Positions 1 to 11,719 of a stretch of 64,000 bases of DNA are shown here, one piece after another; position 1 is the stretch's first letter, and each line of letters begins with the position of its first letter. Under the pieces are notes generated by a model that saw nothing but the letters and a program-made list of their open reading frames with translations, did not search any database and was not told the origin of the DNA. The translations under genes and the position numbers were made by a program. Location: assembly GCF_963082655.1 (NCBI RefSeq), contig NC_081552.1:199686781-199750780 (forward strand), read 5' to 3'. The DNA is from Stomoxys calcitrans (Eukaryota; Arthropoda; Insecta; Diptera; Muscidae).

Positions 1-120
1 AGGTCTAGATAACATTCATATAGGCCTCAGAGTTTTTAAAAAAATTTAATGGTTTAACATTTTTTTAGTCAATTCCTGCAACAACCTTTCTAAAGTCGAT
101 GTTCACTGCAAAACGATGTC

Positions 121-1027
121 TATACCCACCACCAATGGATGGGGTATACTAATCGAGACACTTCGTTTTTAGCACCTCGAAATATTCGTTTAAAACCCTA
201 TATATATACTAAATCGTCTGGACAATGTGAGTCGATCTAGCCATGTCCGTCCATCCGTCTGTCGAAATCACGATACTGGTTGAACGCATAAAGCTAGCCG
301 CTTGTAATTTTGCACAGATACTTACAATTGGTAAAGGTCGTTGGGGATTGCAAATGGGCCATATGGGTTCAAATGTGGATATAGCTCCCATATAAACCGA
401 TCTCCCGATTTGACTTCTTGAGCCCCTGGAAACCACAATTTTCGTCCGATTTGGCTAAAATTTTGCACATGGTGTTCTGTTATGACTTCCAACAACTGTG
501 CTAAGTACCGTCAAAATCGGTCTATAACCTGATATAGCTCCCATATAAACCGATCTCCCGATTTGACTTCTTGAGCCCCTGGAAACCACAATTTTCGTCC
601 GATTTGGCTAAAATTTTGCACATGGTGTTCTGTTACGACTTCCAACAACTTTGTTAAGTATGGTCCAAATCAGTCTATAACCTGATATAGCTTCCATATA
701 AACCGATCTTTCGATTTGACTTCTTTAGCCCTTACAGGCTGCCATTTTTGTCCGATTTCGCTGAAATTTTGCATGCGATGTTCCATTATGACTTCCAACA
801 ACTGTACCAAGTACGGTCCAAATAAGACTTTAACCTGATATAGCTCCCATATAAGCCGATCTCTCAATTATCCTTGTTCGGTTCCTAAAGGCTTTAATTT
901 CGCTGGTTTGACTGAAGTTTGTTATGTAGAATAAAATGAATTAAGTTATCATAAATTTTTACCAGAATCCTTGGTGGTGGGTTCCCAGGATACGACCCGG
1001 CGGAACTTAGTACGCTTTTACTTGTTT
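121..1027 (+). mobile_element. DINE-1/HINE-like non-autonomous Helitron-type element
   Basis: The element opens with TATACCCACCACCA and a block matching the DINE-1 head (CTCGAAATATTCG, then GTCGATCTAGCCATGTC and a cluster of GTCCGTC/GTCTGTC). A tandem array follows: the motif TATAGCTCCCATATAAACCG recurs at 380, 533, 686 and 839 (once as TATAGCTTCC), an exact 153-bp period. The 3' end carries GGTGGTGGGTTCCCA and a degraded hairpin near CGACCCGGCGGAACTT, finishing in ACTTGTT. Family knowledge: DINE-1/HINE elements of flies have a conserved head, central tandem repeats of about 150 bp and a hairpin 3' end, encode no protein and are moved by Helentron-type replicases. The orientation and both ends are visible. 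Confidence 0.8.
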
Positions 1028-1807
1028 TACTAAATTTCCTTCATAAGCAAAATACCGGTAGTAAATTTTCCTTGCCTTCGGCTTCTTTAAGGTCCCCTCG
1101 AAAATTGCAGCTCTTCTTTATCGAATCGGTAATTCCTTAATTATGCTCGACATTTTTATGGCATTAATTTTGTTTTTTGTTTTTTTTTTTTTGCCTCCAA
1201 TACCCTTTGATTTACAACCTGGTACATAATCACGTTATGGCTTCGTGCTTCTTGTTGTTGGTATTTTTATTTTTCAACTTTACTTTAATGACTTGGCCTT
1301 ATTTAATGAAATCTCTGCGGTAATGAACGCCTCATTGCACAGAGCTGAAAATCACTGAATATTGTTGTTGAATATCGTAAATGATGTTGGAAATCGGCAA
1401 ACTGCTCTGGGGAAATGCATTGGATATTTTATTACATTTGAAAATAACGGAAGGAAATGATGGTGCTGGTGCACAGTTTACATGAGTTTTTTTTTTTTGT
1501 TTTTAATTTAAATATACGACCCGAAAACAAGTTGAATTGACCAAAGGCAGTTTTTATGGTTTCTTCTTAAATTGTCATTCTTTAGGTTATTTTTCCAATG
1601 TAAGCTATTATATCCATGGCATTTTACATGAACTCTGGCAAAGAGAGTATAGATGAGAGTTGCAGTTTTACCTGCAATCATCATGCCTCATGTTCACTCT
1701 ATGTAAGCTTGGACTGATCTCATGATTTTATTCTTGAGGCAGAAGAAGTAAAGTGCTCAAAAGTCCTTTTCCGTTTTGACCCAATGGAGTCAAAAATTGT
1801 TTTTTTC
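1028..1807. other. AT-rich intron-like DNA, no gene seen
   Basis: Single-copy-looking AT-rich sequence with poly-T runs near 1175 and 1488. I see no coding frame, RNA gene or transposon remnant. It resembles the other unique spacers of the window. Confidence 0.6.
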
Positions 1808-3693
1808 TATACCCTCCACCCTAGGATGGGTGTATACTAATTTCGTCATTCTGTTTGTGACTACTCGAAATATTAGCCTGAGACCCCATATAGTATATAT
1901 TGGGTTGCCCAAAAAGTAATTGCGGATTTTTCATATAGTCGGCGTTGACAAATTTTTTCACAGCTTGTGACTCTGTAATTGCATTCTTTCTTCTGTCAGT
2001 TATCAGCTGTTATTTTTAGCTTGCTTTAGAAAAAAAGTGTAAAAAAAGTATATTTGATTAAAGTTCATTCTAAGTTTTATTAAAAAATGCATTTACTTTC
2101 TTTTAAAAAATCCGCAATTACTTTTTGCGCAACCCAATATATTCTTGGTCATCGTTACATTTTATGTCGATCTAGTCATGTCCGTCCGTCTGTCTGTCGA
2201 TAGCACGCTAACTTTCGAAGGAGTAAAGCTAGCCGCTTGAAATTTTACACAAATACTTCTTATTAGTGTAGGTCGGATGGGATTGTAAATGAGCCATATC
2301 GGTCCATGTTTTGATACAGCTGCCATATAAACCGATCTTGGGTCTTGACCTTTTGAGCCTCTAGAATGTGCAATCCTTATCCGATTGGAATGAAATTTTG
2401 CACGACGTGTTTTGTTATGATATCCAACAACTGCGCCAAGTATGGTCAAATCGTTCCATAACCTGATATAGCTGCCATATTAACTGATCTTGGGTCTTGT
2501 CGATCAAGCCATGTCCGTCCGTCTGTCTGTTGAAAGCACGCTAACTTTCAAAGGAGTAAAGCTAGGCGCTTCAAATTTTGCACAAATGCTTTCTATTAGT
2601 GTAGGTCGGTTGGGATTGTAAATGGGCCATATCGGTCCATGTTTTGATATAGCTGCCATATAAACCGATCTTGGGTCTTGATTTTTGAGCCTCTAGAAAG
2701 CGCAATTCCGATTGGAATGAAATTTTGCACGACGTGTTCCACTATGACTTCCAACAACTGCGCCAAGTATGGTTCAAATCGGTCAATAACCTGATATAGC
2801 TGCCATATAAACTGATCTTGGGTCTTGACTTATTGAGCCTATAGAGGGCGCAATTCTTATCCGATTTGAATGAAATTTTGCACGACGTGGTTTGTTATGA
2901 TATCCAACAACTGCGGCAAGAATGGTTCAAATCGGTTCATAACCTGATATAGCTGCCATATAAACCGATCTTGAATTTTGACTTCTTGTGCCACTAGAGG
3001 GCGCAATTCTTATCCGATTAGAATAAAATTGCGCACGACGTGTTTTGTTATGATATCCAACAACTGTGCCAAGTATGGTTCAAATCGGTCCATAACCTGA
3101 TATAGCTGCCATATAGACCGATCTTGAATCTTGACTTCTTGAGCCACTAGAGGGCGCAATTCTTATCCGATTTGAATGAAATGTTGCACAAAGTTTTGTG
3201 TTATGATATCCAACAGCTGTGCCGAATAAGTTTCAAATCCGTTCATAACCTGATATAGCTGCCATATAAACTGATCTTGGGACTTGACTTATTGAGCCTC
3301 TAGAGTTCGTAATTATTATCCGATTTGCCTGAGATTTTGTACGACGAATCCTCTCATGACCATCAACATACGTGTTCATAATGGTCTGAGTCGGTCTATA
3401 GCCTGATACAGCTCCCATATAAATCGATCTCTCTATTTGACTTCTTGAGCCCCCAAAGGGCGCCATTCTTATTCGAATTGGCCGACATTTTACACAGGTC
3501 TCCAACAAATAATTTAATTGTGGTTCGAACCGGACCATATCTTGATATCGCACTAATAGCAGAGCAAATCTTTTCTTTTATCCTTTTTTTTTTGCCTAAG
3601 AAGAGATGCCGGGAAAAGAACTGGACAAATGCGATCTATGGTGGAGGGTATATAAGATTCGGCCCGGCCGAACTTAGCCCGCTTTTACTTGTT
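1808..3693 (+). mobile_element. DINE-1/HINE-like element, head duplicated, MITE nested
   Basis: Complete + strand element. The 5' end is TATACCCTCCACCCTAGGAT followed by TTCGTCATTCTGTTTG; the 3' end has ATGGTGGAGGGTATA, the hairpin TTCGGCCCGGCCGAA and ACTTGTT. The 5' TATACCCTCCACC and the 3' GGTGGAGGGTATA are inverted copies of each other, the subterminal inverted repeats expected of this group. The CATGTCCGTCCGTCTG head occurs twice, near 2178 and 2510, each followed by the same roughly 330-bp block, so an internal segment was duplicated. About eight 153-bp-type units follow. A 238-bp mariner MITE sits inside the head at 1900-2137. Open frames here are by-products of a repeat length divisible by three. 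Confidence 0.85.
1900..2137 (+). mobile_element. mariner MITE, full-length copy (238 bp)
   Basis: Terminal inverted repeats TTGGGTTGCCCAAAAAGTAA at the left and the matching ACTTTTTGCGCAACCCAA at the right are flanked by TA on both sides (1898-1899 and 2138-2139), the target duplication of Tc1/mariner elements. The ends followed by TTGCGGATTTTT resemble the mellifera subfamily of mariner. No transposase frame remains, only the untranslated ends. It interrupts the head of a DINE-like element, so it is younger than that element. A nearly identical copy with a 31-bp deletion lies at 20061-20267. Confidence 0.9.
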
Positions 3694-4668
3694 CACCCTA
3701 AGATTGCTTAAAGGAAATTCTTTGTTCCTTCATTGGACCTTTCAACCATTTTTATTCCCTTTTGTTTGCTATATGTTGATGTATTTTTTTAATAACACAC
3801 TTTTTTCCCCCACTTCTTCTCCTTCCAGGTAAGCAAATATTGGCACATGTACATCAAATTGTATTGGGACACTGTCAAATTTAATTGAACAATTATTTTA
3901 CGTTTTCGTTTCGATTACACAACAAAGGTGATGTATTCAATTGACAGAAAGAAATATTTTACGCAATTTTACGTGTTCATCGCATGAATTTATTTGATAT
4001 ACATTTTGTTTTTCTTGGCAATTAGCCATTGCTATGCAACTGCTTTTTGCGAATACAGTGACCGTATAAACTGGTGACCCATAGTTTGAACCACTACACG
4101 CATTTACATACGCTGTTTGTGTCACAAAGAAAAAAAAATGTTGGAAAAAGAAAAGGTGATGAAAGTGTTAAAAGAGAAAAACAATTGCCAGGGGACAATG
4201 AAAATCTTTCATGTGAACAGAACTTTAAGCTTTAGAATAGGAAACTCAATAACATGCATGCTCGCAAGACGTACAAAAATTATTGTCTTAGAATTTTATG
4301 GCATGCCAGGATCTTAAATAAGTTTTCATATGATGAAGCATATACGACTTCAGTTAGGAATAAGAGATGCGAATACGGCATGCGGCATAGAAGACAACAG
4401 CTTGGAATATTTCTCACACCAATATTTGGTCTTGAAAGATTACAGATCCTTAACATTTTGCGAGTGGCTCCAATGCCAGACATGAACTTTCTTAGGACAT
4501 AAGAATGGAGTGTGCTTAGGAACTATGTGAGGAGTACGGAATTCATATAAGAGGCTTCTTGAAGTTACTTTTATTAGATAGATCGTACTACAAGGCTATT
4601 ACTGGCTGCAGTGCACGTCCTAACACAAAGCCTATTCAGAAGAGAAATATAAACTTCAGTGAGATATC
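3694..4668. other. single-copy intron-like DNA containing a ratchet splice site
   Basis: No transposon similarity is recognised. The stretch holds the candidate recursive splice site at 3801-3834. Short ORFs near 4117-4502 lack codon bias or any motif I recognise and I do not call them genes. Confidence 0.55.
3801..3834 (+). promoter_or_regulatory. candidate recursive (ratchet-point) splice site
   Basis: A pyrimidine tract of 25 bases containing a single A (3801-3825) ends in CCAG at 3825-3828 and is followed at once by GTAAGC at 3829-3834, so a 3' splice site abuts a 5' splice site with no exon between. A branchpoint-like TTAATAAC lies just upstream (about 3788-3795). Ratchet points known from long Drosophila introns follow pyrimidine tract, NCAG, GTAAGT. 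The strand agrees with the coding exon at 45858-46118. A possible downstream competing donor, AAAGGTGATG, lies near 3926, which would define a short recursive-splicing exon. The alternative is an ordinary acceptor of an exon starting GTAAGC, which in the frame beginning at GTA has a stop after 19 codons. Confidence 0.65.
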
Positions 4669-5940
4669 AACAAGAAGCGTGCTAAGTTCGGCCGGGCCGA
4701 AAATTATATACCCTCCACCATGCAACGCATTTGTCAAGTTCTTTGTGTGATATCTCTTTATAGGCAAACAAAGGTTAATGGATGAAAATTGCTGTTATAT
4801 TGGAGCTATACGTAGTTATGAGCCGAAAAGCTGTCTTGGGACTACATCAGTTTATGCACTAATTCGGACCACATTTAACATGCATATTTCAGGTCATAAA
4901 AGAAGTAATTGTTGCTAAATCGGATAAGAATTGCGCCCTCTAGAGTCTCAAGCAAGATAATCGGAAGATCGGTTTATATGGGAACGTTATCAGGTTATGT
5001 ACCGAACTAGACCTCAAGAAGTCAAGATCTGAGATCGGTTTATATGGGAGCTATATCAGGTTGTGAACCGATTTGGACCATACTTGGCACAGTTGTTTGA
5101 AATTAAAACACACAACTTCGTGCATTTTCACATTTCACATTTCAGATAAATCCGTTAATAATAGCGCCCTCTATCGGCTCAAGAAGTCAAGATCCTAGAT
5201 CTGTTTATATGGGAGATATATCAGGTTGTGAACCGATTTGGACCATACTTGGCACAGTTGTCTGTAATCACAACACACAACTTCGTGCAACATTTCAGAT
5301 AAATCCGTTAATAATTGCGCCCTCTATCGGCTTAAGAATTCAAGAACCGAGATCGGTTTATAGCTCCCATATATCAGGTTATGTACCGATTTAGACCATA
5401 CTTGGCACAGTATGGTCTAAAATTAAAACAAACCACTTCGTGCGAAATTTCAGCCTAATCGGGTAACAATTGCGCCCTCTATCGGCTTAAAAATCCAAAA
5501 TCCGACATCGATTTATATGAAAGCTATATAAGGGTATGAACCGATTTAGACCATACTTATCACAGTTGTCTCAAATGAAAACAATCCACCTCTTGCAAAA
5601 TTTCAGCCAAATCGGGTAGTATTTGCTCCTTCTAGAGGCTCAAGATCCGAGATCGGTTTATATGAAAGCTATATCAGATTATGTACCGATTTAGACCATT
5701 CTTGGCACAGTTTTCTGAAGTTGAAACAAACCACTTCGTGCGAAATTTCATCGTAAACTGGTAACAATTGCGTCCTCTAGAGGCCCATAAAATCAAGATG
5801 CAGGGTCGGTATATAATGTAGCTTAATCAAAACATGGACCGATATGGCCAATTAATAATCCCAACCGTCCTACACTAATTGGAAATATTCGTGCAAAATT
5901 TCAAGCGCCTAGCTTTATTCCTTCGAAAAAGAATTTTCGA
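4669..5940 (-). mobile_element. DINE-1/HINE-like element, 5'-truncated, minus strand
   Basis: The 3' end lies at the left: AAGCGTGCTAAGTTCGGCC then GGGCCGAA and TATACCCTCCACCA. About six diverged units follow with TCGGTTTATATGGGAGCTAT and CGCCCTCTA motifs. The right side reaches the TTTCAAGCGCCTAGCTTTAT block just inside the head and then stops, so the CATGTCCGTC head is missing. Confidence 0.8.
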
Positions 5941-6100
5941 TTTTAATTTTCGACTTTAAATTTTGGCCGCGATAGCCTTTGTATTTTACAGTTTACGAAG
6001 GCGTTTGAGCTCCGATTTTCATTTTGATGCATGATTTGGAGTGGGGACTTAATTTACAACGACTTTGCCGCAATATTGTCCAAATCCTATTATTCAGCTG

Positions 6101-7130
6101 GGTTAGGTTTTGAAAAGAGGGCGCGGATGTTATTCCGCCCATGCCACTTTGGACATACACCTATGCTTGTTGTTCAGCTTGTTGTGCGCTCTAAATACAC
6201 AAAAAAAAGTAACCTCGAAAAAGAAAATTGAAGTTAGGAATTCCGTGCCACTTGCAAAATCCTTAATTGTTTTCAATACCACTCCCCTATGTTGGTTCAT
6301 GTCTGGTGTTGTATCTCCACCTAAGTCCAAGTATCTGTTCGACGCGAAAGCCAGGCAATGACAAAGGAAATGCTCCAACGTCTCATCATCTTCCCCGCAT
6401 GCCCTACACATGCTATAAAAGCCTCGTCTTCTCATTTTCTGGATCCCCCAATAGGATTTTCGCCATCCTACCGATCGCTTCGCTGCTCCACAGGGTTACA
6501 TGCGCATTCGTAGCCTACTCCCTTAACTCGGACTGCGTCTACCCGAAAGGCTTCGGGTAAACCCGGATTATTGACGGCAGTTCTCTGGCCTCGATTACCA
6601 AATCGTCTGCTTTCTCATTTCCAGTTACTCAGCTATGGCCCGACACGCAAACGATGTGCATCATGTCATCAGAGCAGGTCTTAATCTCTTTAATCTAAGC
6701 TTTACATTCCAAGACAGTTCGTGATCTTACCGTCCTGGTTGTTATCGCTCTTATGGCCTGTTAACTGCCCATAAAGATCATACTCATATTTATACGCATG
6801 GTTCATACTCAACGTCCTCGCGTTAACACCACACCACCTCACACATTCCGTGATTCCTCAGGCATTCCGTAATAATCGGGCAGTCGAAAACATATCTCAG
6901 TCCCCGGGTTCGCAATGTAGACACCCAGGTCCACTCTGTCCTCTAGCTTTGATCCATCCGTATAACATGATCTTCCTGATGGCAATACTAGGGTTCCGTC
7001 AATCCAAGACCATTCTCCCATCGCCTTAAGTCCCATAGCCGCAGTGGCTGCCTTACACTTGATCTGTATGTCAATGGGTCGGATATCTAGAAAAGTCTTC
7101 AGTGTCCTAGGGGACACTTTCATTTTATAC
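6101..7130 (-). pseudogene. LINE-A 3' end: RNase H remnants and CCHC-type C-terminus (broken)
   Basis: Minus-strand fragment of a non-LTR retrotransposon carrying RNase H (I/LOA-type group; clade not fixed). The upstream part (about 7123-6839) encodes the start of the RNase H fold with CYTDGSKLEDRVDLGVYI, including the first catalytic Asp. The rest of the domain is out of frame or deleted. The downstream part encodes MCRACGEDDETLEHFLCHC, a zinc-binding-like C-x2-C-x7-H-x4-C tail typical of these ORF2 ends, then GVVLKTIKDF. The 3' end of the element is at 6101, beside GGTTAGG. Frameshifts and stops make it non-functional. The same family recurs at 16006, 31452 and 61305. Confidence 0.75.
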
Positions 7131-7340
7131 TAGCTGAAAAGTGCCCGCTCCGCTGAGTCTTCTTTCACTCTCTTATATTATCTAAGCACTATACTGGCAC
7201 GGTCAGAAAATAAGTCATGTTGGGGGGTGCTGGTGGGGCCTTTCAGATATTTCGACCCAATGTGAGCCTTAGGTTGCTATGGTCGGAAAATATGGACGGT
7301 ATGTTGGTATTTTTGTGTGGAAGCGAGGTGGACCCCATAT

Positions 7341-10300
7341 ATCAGATTCGTAATATAGTCTCAAATACTCTTCATTTCAACACCATCTTGTCATTATTGG
7401 CTTATATTTCCATTTGGCGGGCTTTTGAGGTGGAGCGGCCCCCCTGGATATCCTACTCTTAATAAAGGTACCAAATTTATTAACAAACTAAATTTCGCTT
7501 ATATCGCCCGACCCATCTCCGAGAACTGGCGTTTTTGATAATAGGTAAAAGGGAGGGTCCAATAAAGTTTGGATATTAGATCTACTTTATTCTCTTGGTT
7601 TTGGTGGTGAATTGGAGTAGCCAAACCCTTTGCCCCGAAAGTGGATATTTGATTCATACTCTACTCCCAAAAAACCACATTCAAGCTTCATACTGTTATA
7701 GTCGGTGTATATGTGTGTTTTAGGGGGAATTTATGAGGTCAGACGTCCCTAAACCACTTGACCATAAACCAGATATCAGATTTGAGCCCCTTTTTGCCAT
7801 AATCCACAAATATGTTCAGTTTGAGGGGTATGTAGGGTGGAGCGGCCACCCACGCACTTAACCCTGCAAAAATATCAGCATCGTGGTCTATTCTCAAATT
7901 TCTTTTATTTAAGCCCCAATTGCCATTGGTTTAGGGGATTTTATGGGGTGAGACGACCTCCAAACACTTGGCCTCAAAATTGGATATTAAATTCGTTTTC
8001 TACTATCAAATACCTATTATCTATTGCCATAGGCCTGTTTGAAGGGAATTTAGGCGGCGGACCCTAAAATAATATTACCATAGTGCTAGAACACTTTTTT
8101 GTTTGAGTCCCATAATGGCAAGCATTTTGAAGGTTTCTCTCATGATATTTAGGGCTAATTTTTTTTTTGTATGGGTTATCGAAATCGAAAACCATTTTTC
8201 CAAGCTACCACTTGGGATATCAAATTTTTAAGACGAAGAGGACCGTCTATCCCAATTACCAATATACCACAGACCTATTATTGCTGTTCTATTCTATCCT
8301 GATCGGTCTTAATATATCGTTTGTAATTCCTTTTTTTGGGTAGGGTGGGGAGGAGAGGGATTGCCCTCTGATACTTCTTTTCATTTGAGTACAATACATT
8401 CTCTGTCGTTCTACATAACAGTTTGTTGTTGTTTTTATTGGAAGGAGAGGGTCGGACCCACTGACGACCAATTTATTTGAGTCCTTTATTGTCGCGATCT
8501 ACATGCCTTGTTGAACTGCAGGACTTGACGGAGAGACTCGAATCCTTACATCAATATTAGATTCGAACTCTACTGGCATAGACCTTTCATGATGGCCTTA
8601 TATGCCCACTTCTGACGGTTTTGGTTTTGGGGTGGCCCCCTTGGTAATTACATCCAATTTTAAATATTCGATATTCATATTCGTCCTTCCTAACTTAAAA
8701 TTTCCTTTTTAGAGGTTACTTTATAGTTTTTAGAGCGCACAACAATGCGTGTACTGGCTTAGGTGTATGTCCATAGTGGCATGGGTCGGATTAATATATG
8801 CACACTCTTTTCAACCTAACCTTACCTAAACATATTCGTACTCTACTCTCGAATACCTTTCATTGGAGTCCCATATGGTTCCGGTCTGTCCACTTTTGAT
8901 TTTGGGCGGTACTTTTGATGCGGTTTTGGTCTTCAGGCGGCGCCCTAGGTACTTTGATTTTTGACATCATATTCGTATTCTACTCCCCAATACCTTCCAT
9001 TAGAGTCCCATTTTGTCCCGATCAGTCCACTTTGATTTTAGGAAGTTTTGGGCTTGAAACGCCTCCCTAGATACTTGGATCCAATTTTTAATATCATTTT
9101 CATACTCTTCTCTTGAATATCTTTCATTGGGGTCCAATATTGTTTCGATCGTTTCACTGTTTATTTTGGGCGATACTCTAATGAGACGTCCTAGGTATTT
9201 GGATGCAGCTTTTGACACCATATTCGTATTTTACTCCCGAAAGCCTTTCGTTTGTGTCCCATATTTTCCCGATCGGTCCACTTTGATTTTTGGTGGTACT
9301 TTTGGACTTGGGAGGGCTTGCTAGATACTTGGGACCAATTTTAAATATCATATTCATATTCTACTCCCAAATACCTTTCATTTGAGTCCCAAGTTTTCCC
9401 GATCGGTCCACTTTTGGTTTTGGGTGCTACTTATGAGGTGGTTTTGGGTCTGGGGCGGCCCCCTAGGTACTTGGGCCCAAATTTTTAATACCATATTAGT
9501 ATTTAACTCCCAAATACCTTTCATTTCAGTTATTCCAATCGGTAATTATGTCCTGCTGGGGGGTTTTGGCGGGTGGGGAGGCCCCACAGACACTAGGGAA
9601 TACATTTTTATATCATGGAATACATTTTTATGTCATTTGATACCCGTATTGTCCAAAGCGGTGAAACAGTCCTGTTTGGTTTTTTTTTGGGATGGGGGAC
9701 CCCCTCGAACACTTTGGGCGAAATTTGTCAACCAAGTTCGTACTCTACTCTTAAATACCTTTCATTTGATACCCGCATTGCCCAAAGCGGTGAAAGAGTC
9801 CTGTTGGGGTTTTTTGGGGAACACTTTGGGCGAAATTTGTGAACCAAGTTCGTACTCTATTCTTAAATACCTTTCGTTTGATACCCATTTTGTTCCAATC
9901 GATAAACATGTACGTGCGGGTGGGGTTTGGGGGGAGGCCCCTCAGACACCAGGGAATAAATTTTTGTCGGATTTGTACTCTACCTTTCGTTTGATACCCG
10001 TAATTTGAAAGAGTCCTTTTGGGGGGACAAAAAACTTTGGCAAAATTTGAATACCAAGTTCGTACTCTACTCTTAAATACCTTTCATTTGATACTCATAT
10101 TGTCCCAATCGGTAGACATGTCCGTCTGGGTGGGTTTTTTGGATGGGGCGTCCCACCAGGTTTGTTGGACCCATTTCGTGCACCGATTTAATCGAAATTA
10201 TGTAAAATTTCGATTGAATCAATGCACGTATCTCCGAGATCTGGCGTTTTTGAAAATTTGGGGTATAGGGGAGGGTCTGTCCCCTCATCGGATATCAAAA

Positions 10301-10385
10301 AATGTAGTAGCCTATTTTAACCGTGGGCTCAAATTCAATTTCAAAATTTCATGAAATTCGTTTCAGCCGTTTTTGAGTCTATGCA
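7341..10385 (+). repeat. left arm of a giant inverted repeat (foldback-like)
   Basis: This stretch is repeated in reverse complement at 11720-15265. It consists largely of degenerate short tandem units of 100-150 bp built around CCAAATACCTTTCATTTGAG, CCCGATCGGTCCAC and GGGCGGCCCC. Anchors in both arms include ATCAGATTCGTAA at the outer edge (7341), ACCAAATTTATTAACAAACT (about 7470) and the CTGGCGTTTTTGA blocks. Similar sequence continues leftward to about 7195. Arm similarity looks high but not perfect (roughly nine bases in ten by eye). Long arms made of tandem repeats recall foldback elements. No transposase is seen, and the frames inside are accidental. Confidence 0.8.
8685..8827 (+). mobile_element. 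LINE-A 3' tail fragment inside the left arm
   Basis: The last 140 bp or so of LINE-A in + orientation, ending CTCTTTTCAACCTAACC. It is flanked by imperfect copies of a target duplication (TTCATATTCGT at 8674-8684 and AACATATTCGT ending at 8839). The matching insertion occurs at the same point of the other arm (13793-13929). Confidence 0.75.
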
Positions 10386-11719
10386 CTTTTATTTAATATA
10401 AATAGATTCTCAAAAACTTTACCCCCTACCCTCGATTGTATTCGAGTGGCATAAGTACATTGTACTTCCTCATTAGCGAATGCGAATCACATCGCAGGCT
10501 TCAAACCGCATAGAGTCCATAATACTTGACCAGCACACCACAGGTAAATGCGGGCTAATGATACCATATCCAGAGATTGGACTGACAAGCAGTTGAAGAA
10601 CGGCCACACACCTATGAGTGGCGATGATTTTGGATTTTCAAATACACTTTGATTTCAAATGCCAACACCAGCTAATGGCCAATGCTTGTGAGGAATCTCA
10701 ATTAATATGGGATAAATTTTAACATTCGTTGATTTTTGTTTGCGTCACAAAACTGTAGGCCAATTGTTACATTGATTAAAATGCGATAGTTACTACCGGT
10801 AGAGAGTTAGTCGATTAGAGTTACGATATTAAAAGAAACTGAAATTCACATTTCAATAGACAACAAAATCAATATTAGAAGGCACAATTTTGAAGCATTA
10901 CTTCTGCTTTTGACTGCAGATGATAGCCACAAAAACTGCACCATTTGTATGTAATGCTGTGCAATGAATTCTTTTTTCTTATTGCCCACAAAGCCGAGAG
11001 AGGCGAGCTAATGATGGCCGAGAGGGAATGGTCAAACAATTGATGAAATGTTTATTTGAAAATTATCTATCGTTGGATGTTCAATGTTGCTGGACTTAAA
11101 CCAATATTTGCCATCCAAATCTGTTTCTGTATCTCTGTTTTTCGGTTTTGTAACAACCCATGTATGTGTAAATTGTGGAAAACTAAAACTTTTCCAATTA
11201 CGACAAACTAACTACGCATAAGCTTGATTGAACCTATTTTTGTTGCTTTACAAACTTTTGGTGAAACACCATAAGCTGTTACAAATATCATTGAAATGTC
11301 ACGGTAGCCAATAGCAAAATGTTTTTAAATTTAATAATAAAAACGAAATAAATCTCCATAGCATATTGCCAGAACACTATATAACACCATATTGTCATTT
11401 AAATATAAATTTTCCTAAAATTAAGAAAAACAAAAAAACTCACTTACAACGTGACTCGCATTTATATGGCCATAGATTGTGAAAAACAATTTGTTTGTTT
11501 GATAAATGCTTTGTATTTCATTCAAGTGCACATAAATTCATTGTTGTAATATCAACTGATGTCCTCTTAACATTAATTGATGGAAATGTCTAAATGATAA
11601 TGTCAATTAGGAACAAATGTTGTTTGTTTGGAGTCAAGCTGAGCAGATGCTCAACAGAGACGTGGCCAAAAAAAAACTTTTGTTGATATAAGTGTCCATA
11701 TCCATTGTTAGTCTGTTCC
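10386..11719. other. single-copy spacer of the giant inverted repeat
   Basis: AT-rich, intron-like sequence with no ORF above about 60 codons and no recognised transposon. The inner arm edges fade near TTCATGAAATTCG (left) and ATTTCATGGAATTC-like sequence in reverse (right). The spacer could be host intron DNA trapped between two inverted copies. Confidence 0.6.

Noticed and set aside
9382..10008. 208-codon ORF in the left palindrome arm
   Set aside because: It runs through tandem units of a repeat family, has repeated residues in step with the units and no recognised domain; the mirror ORFs in the other arm differ and are broken.
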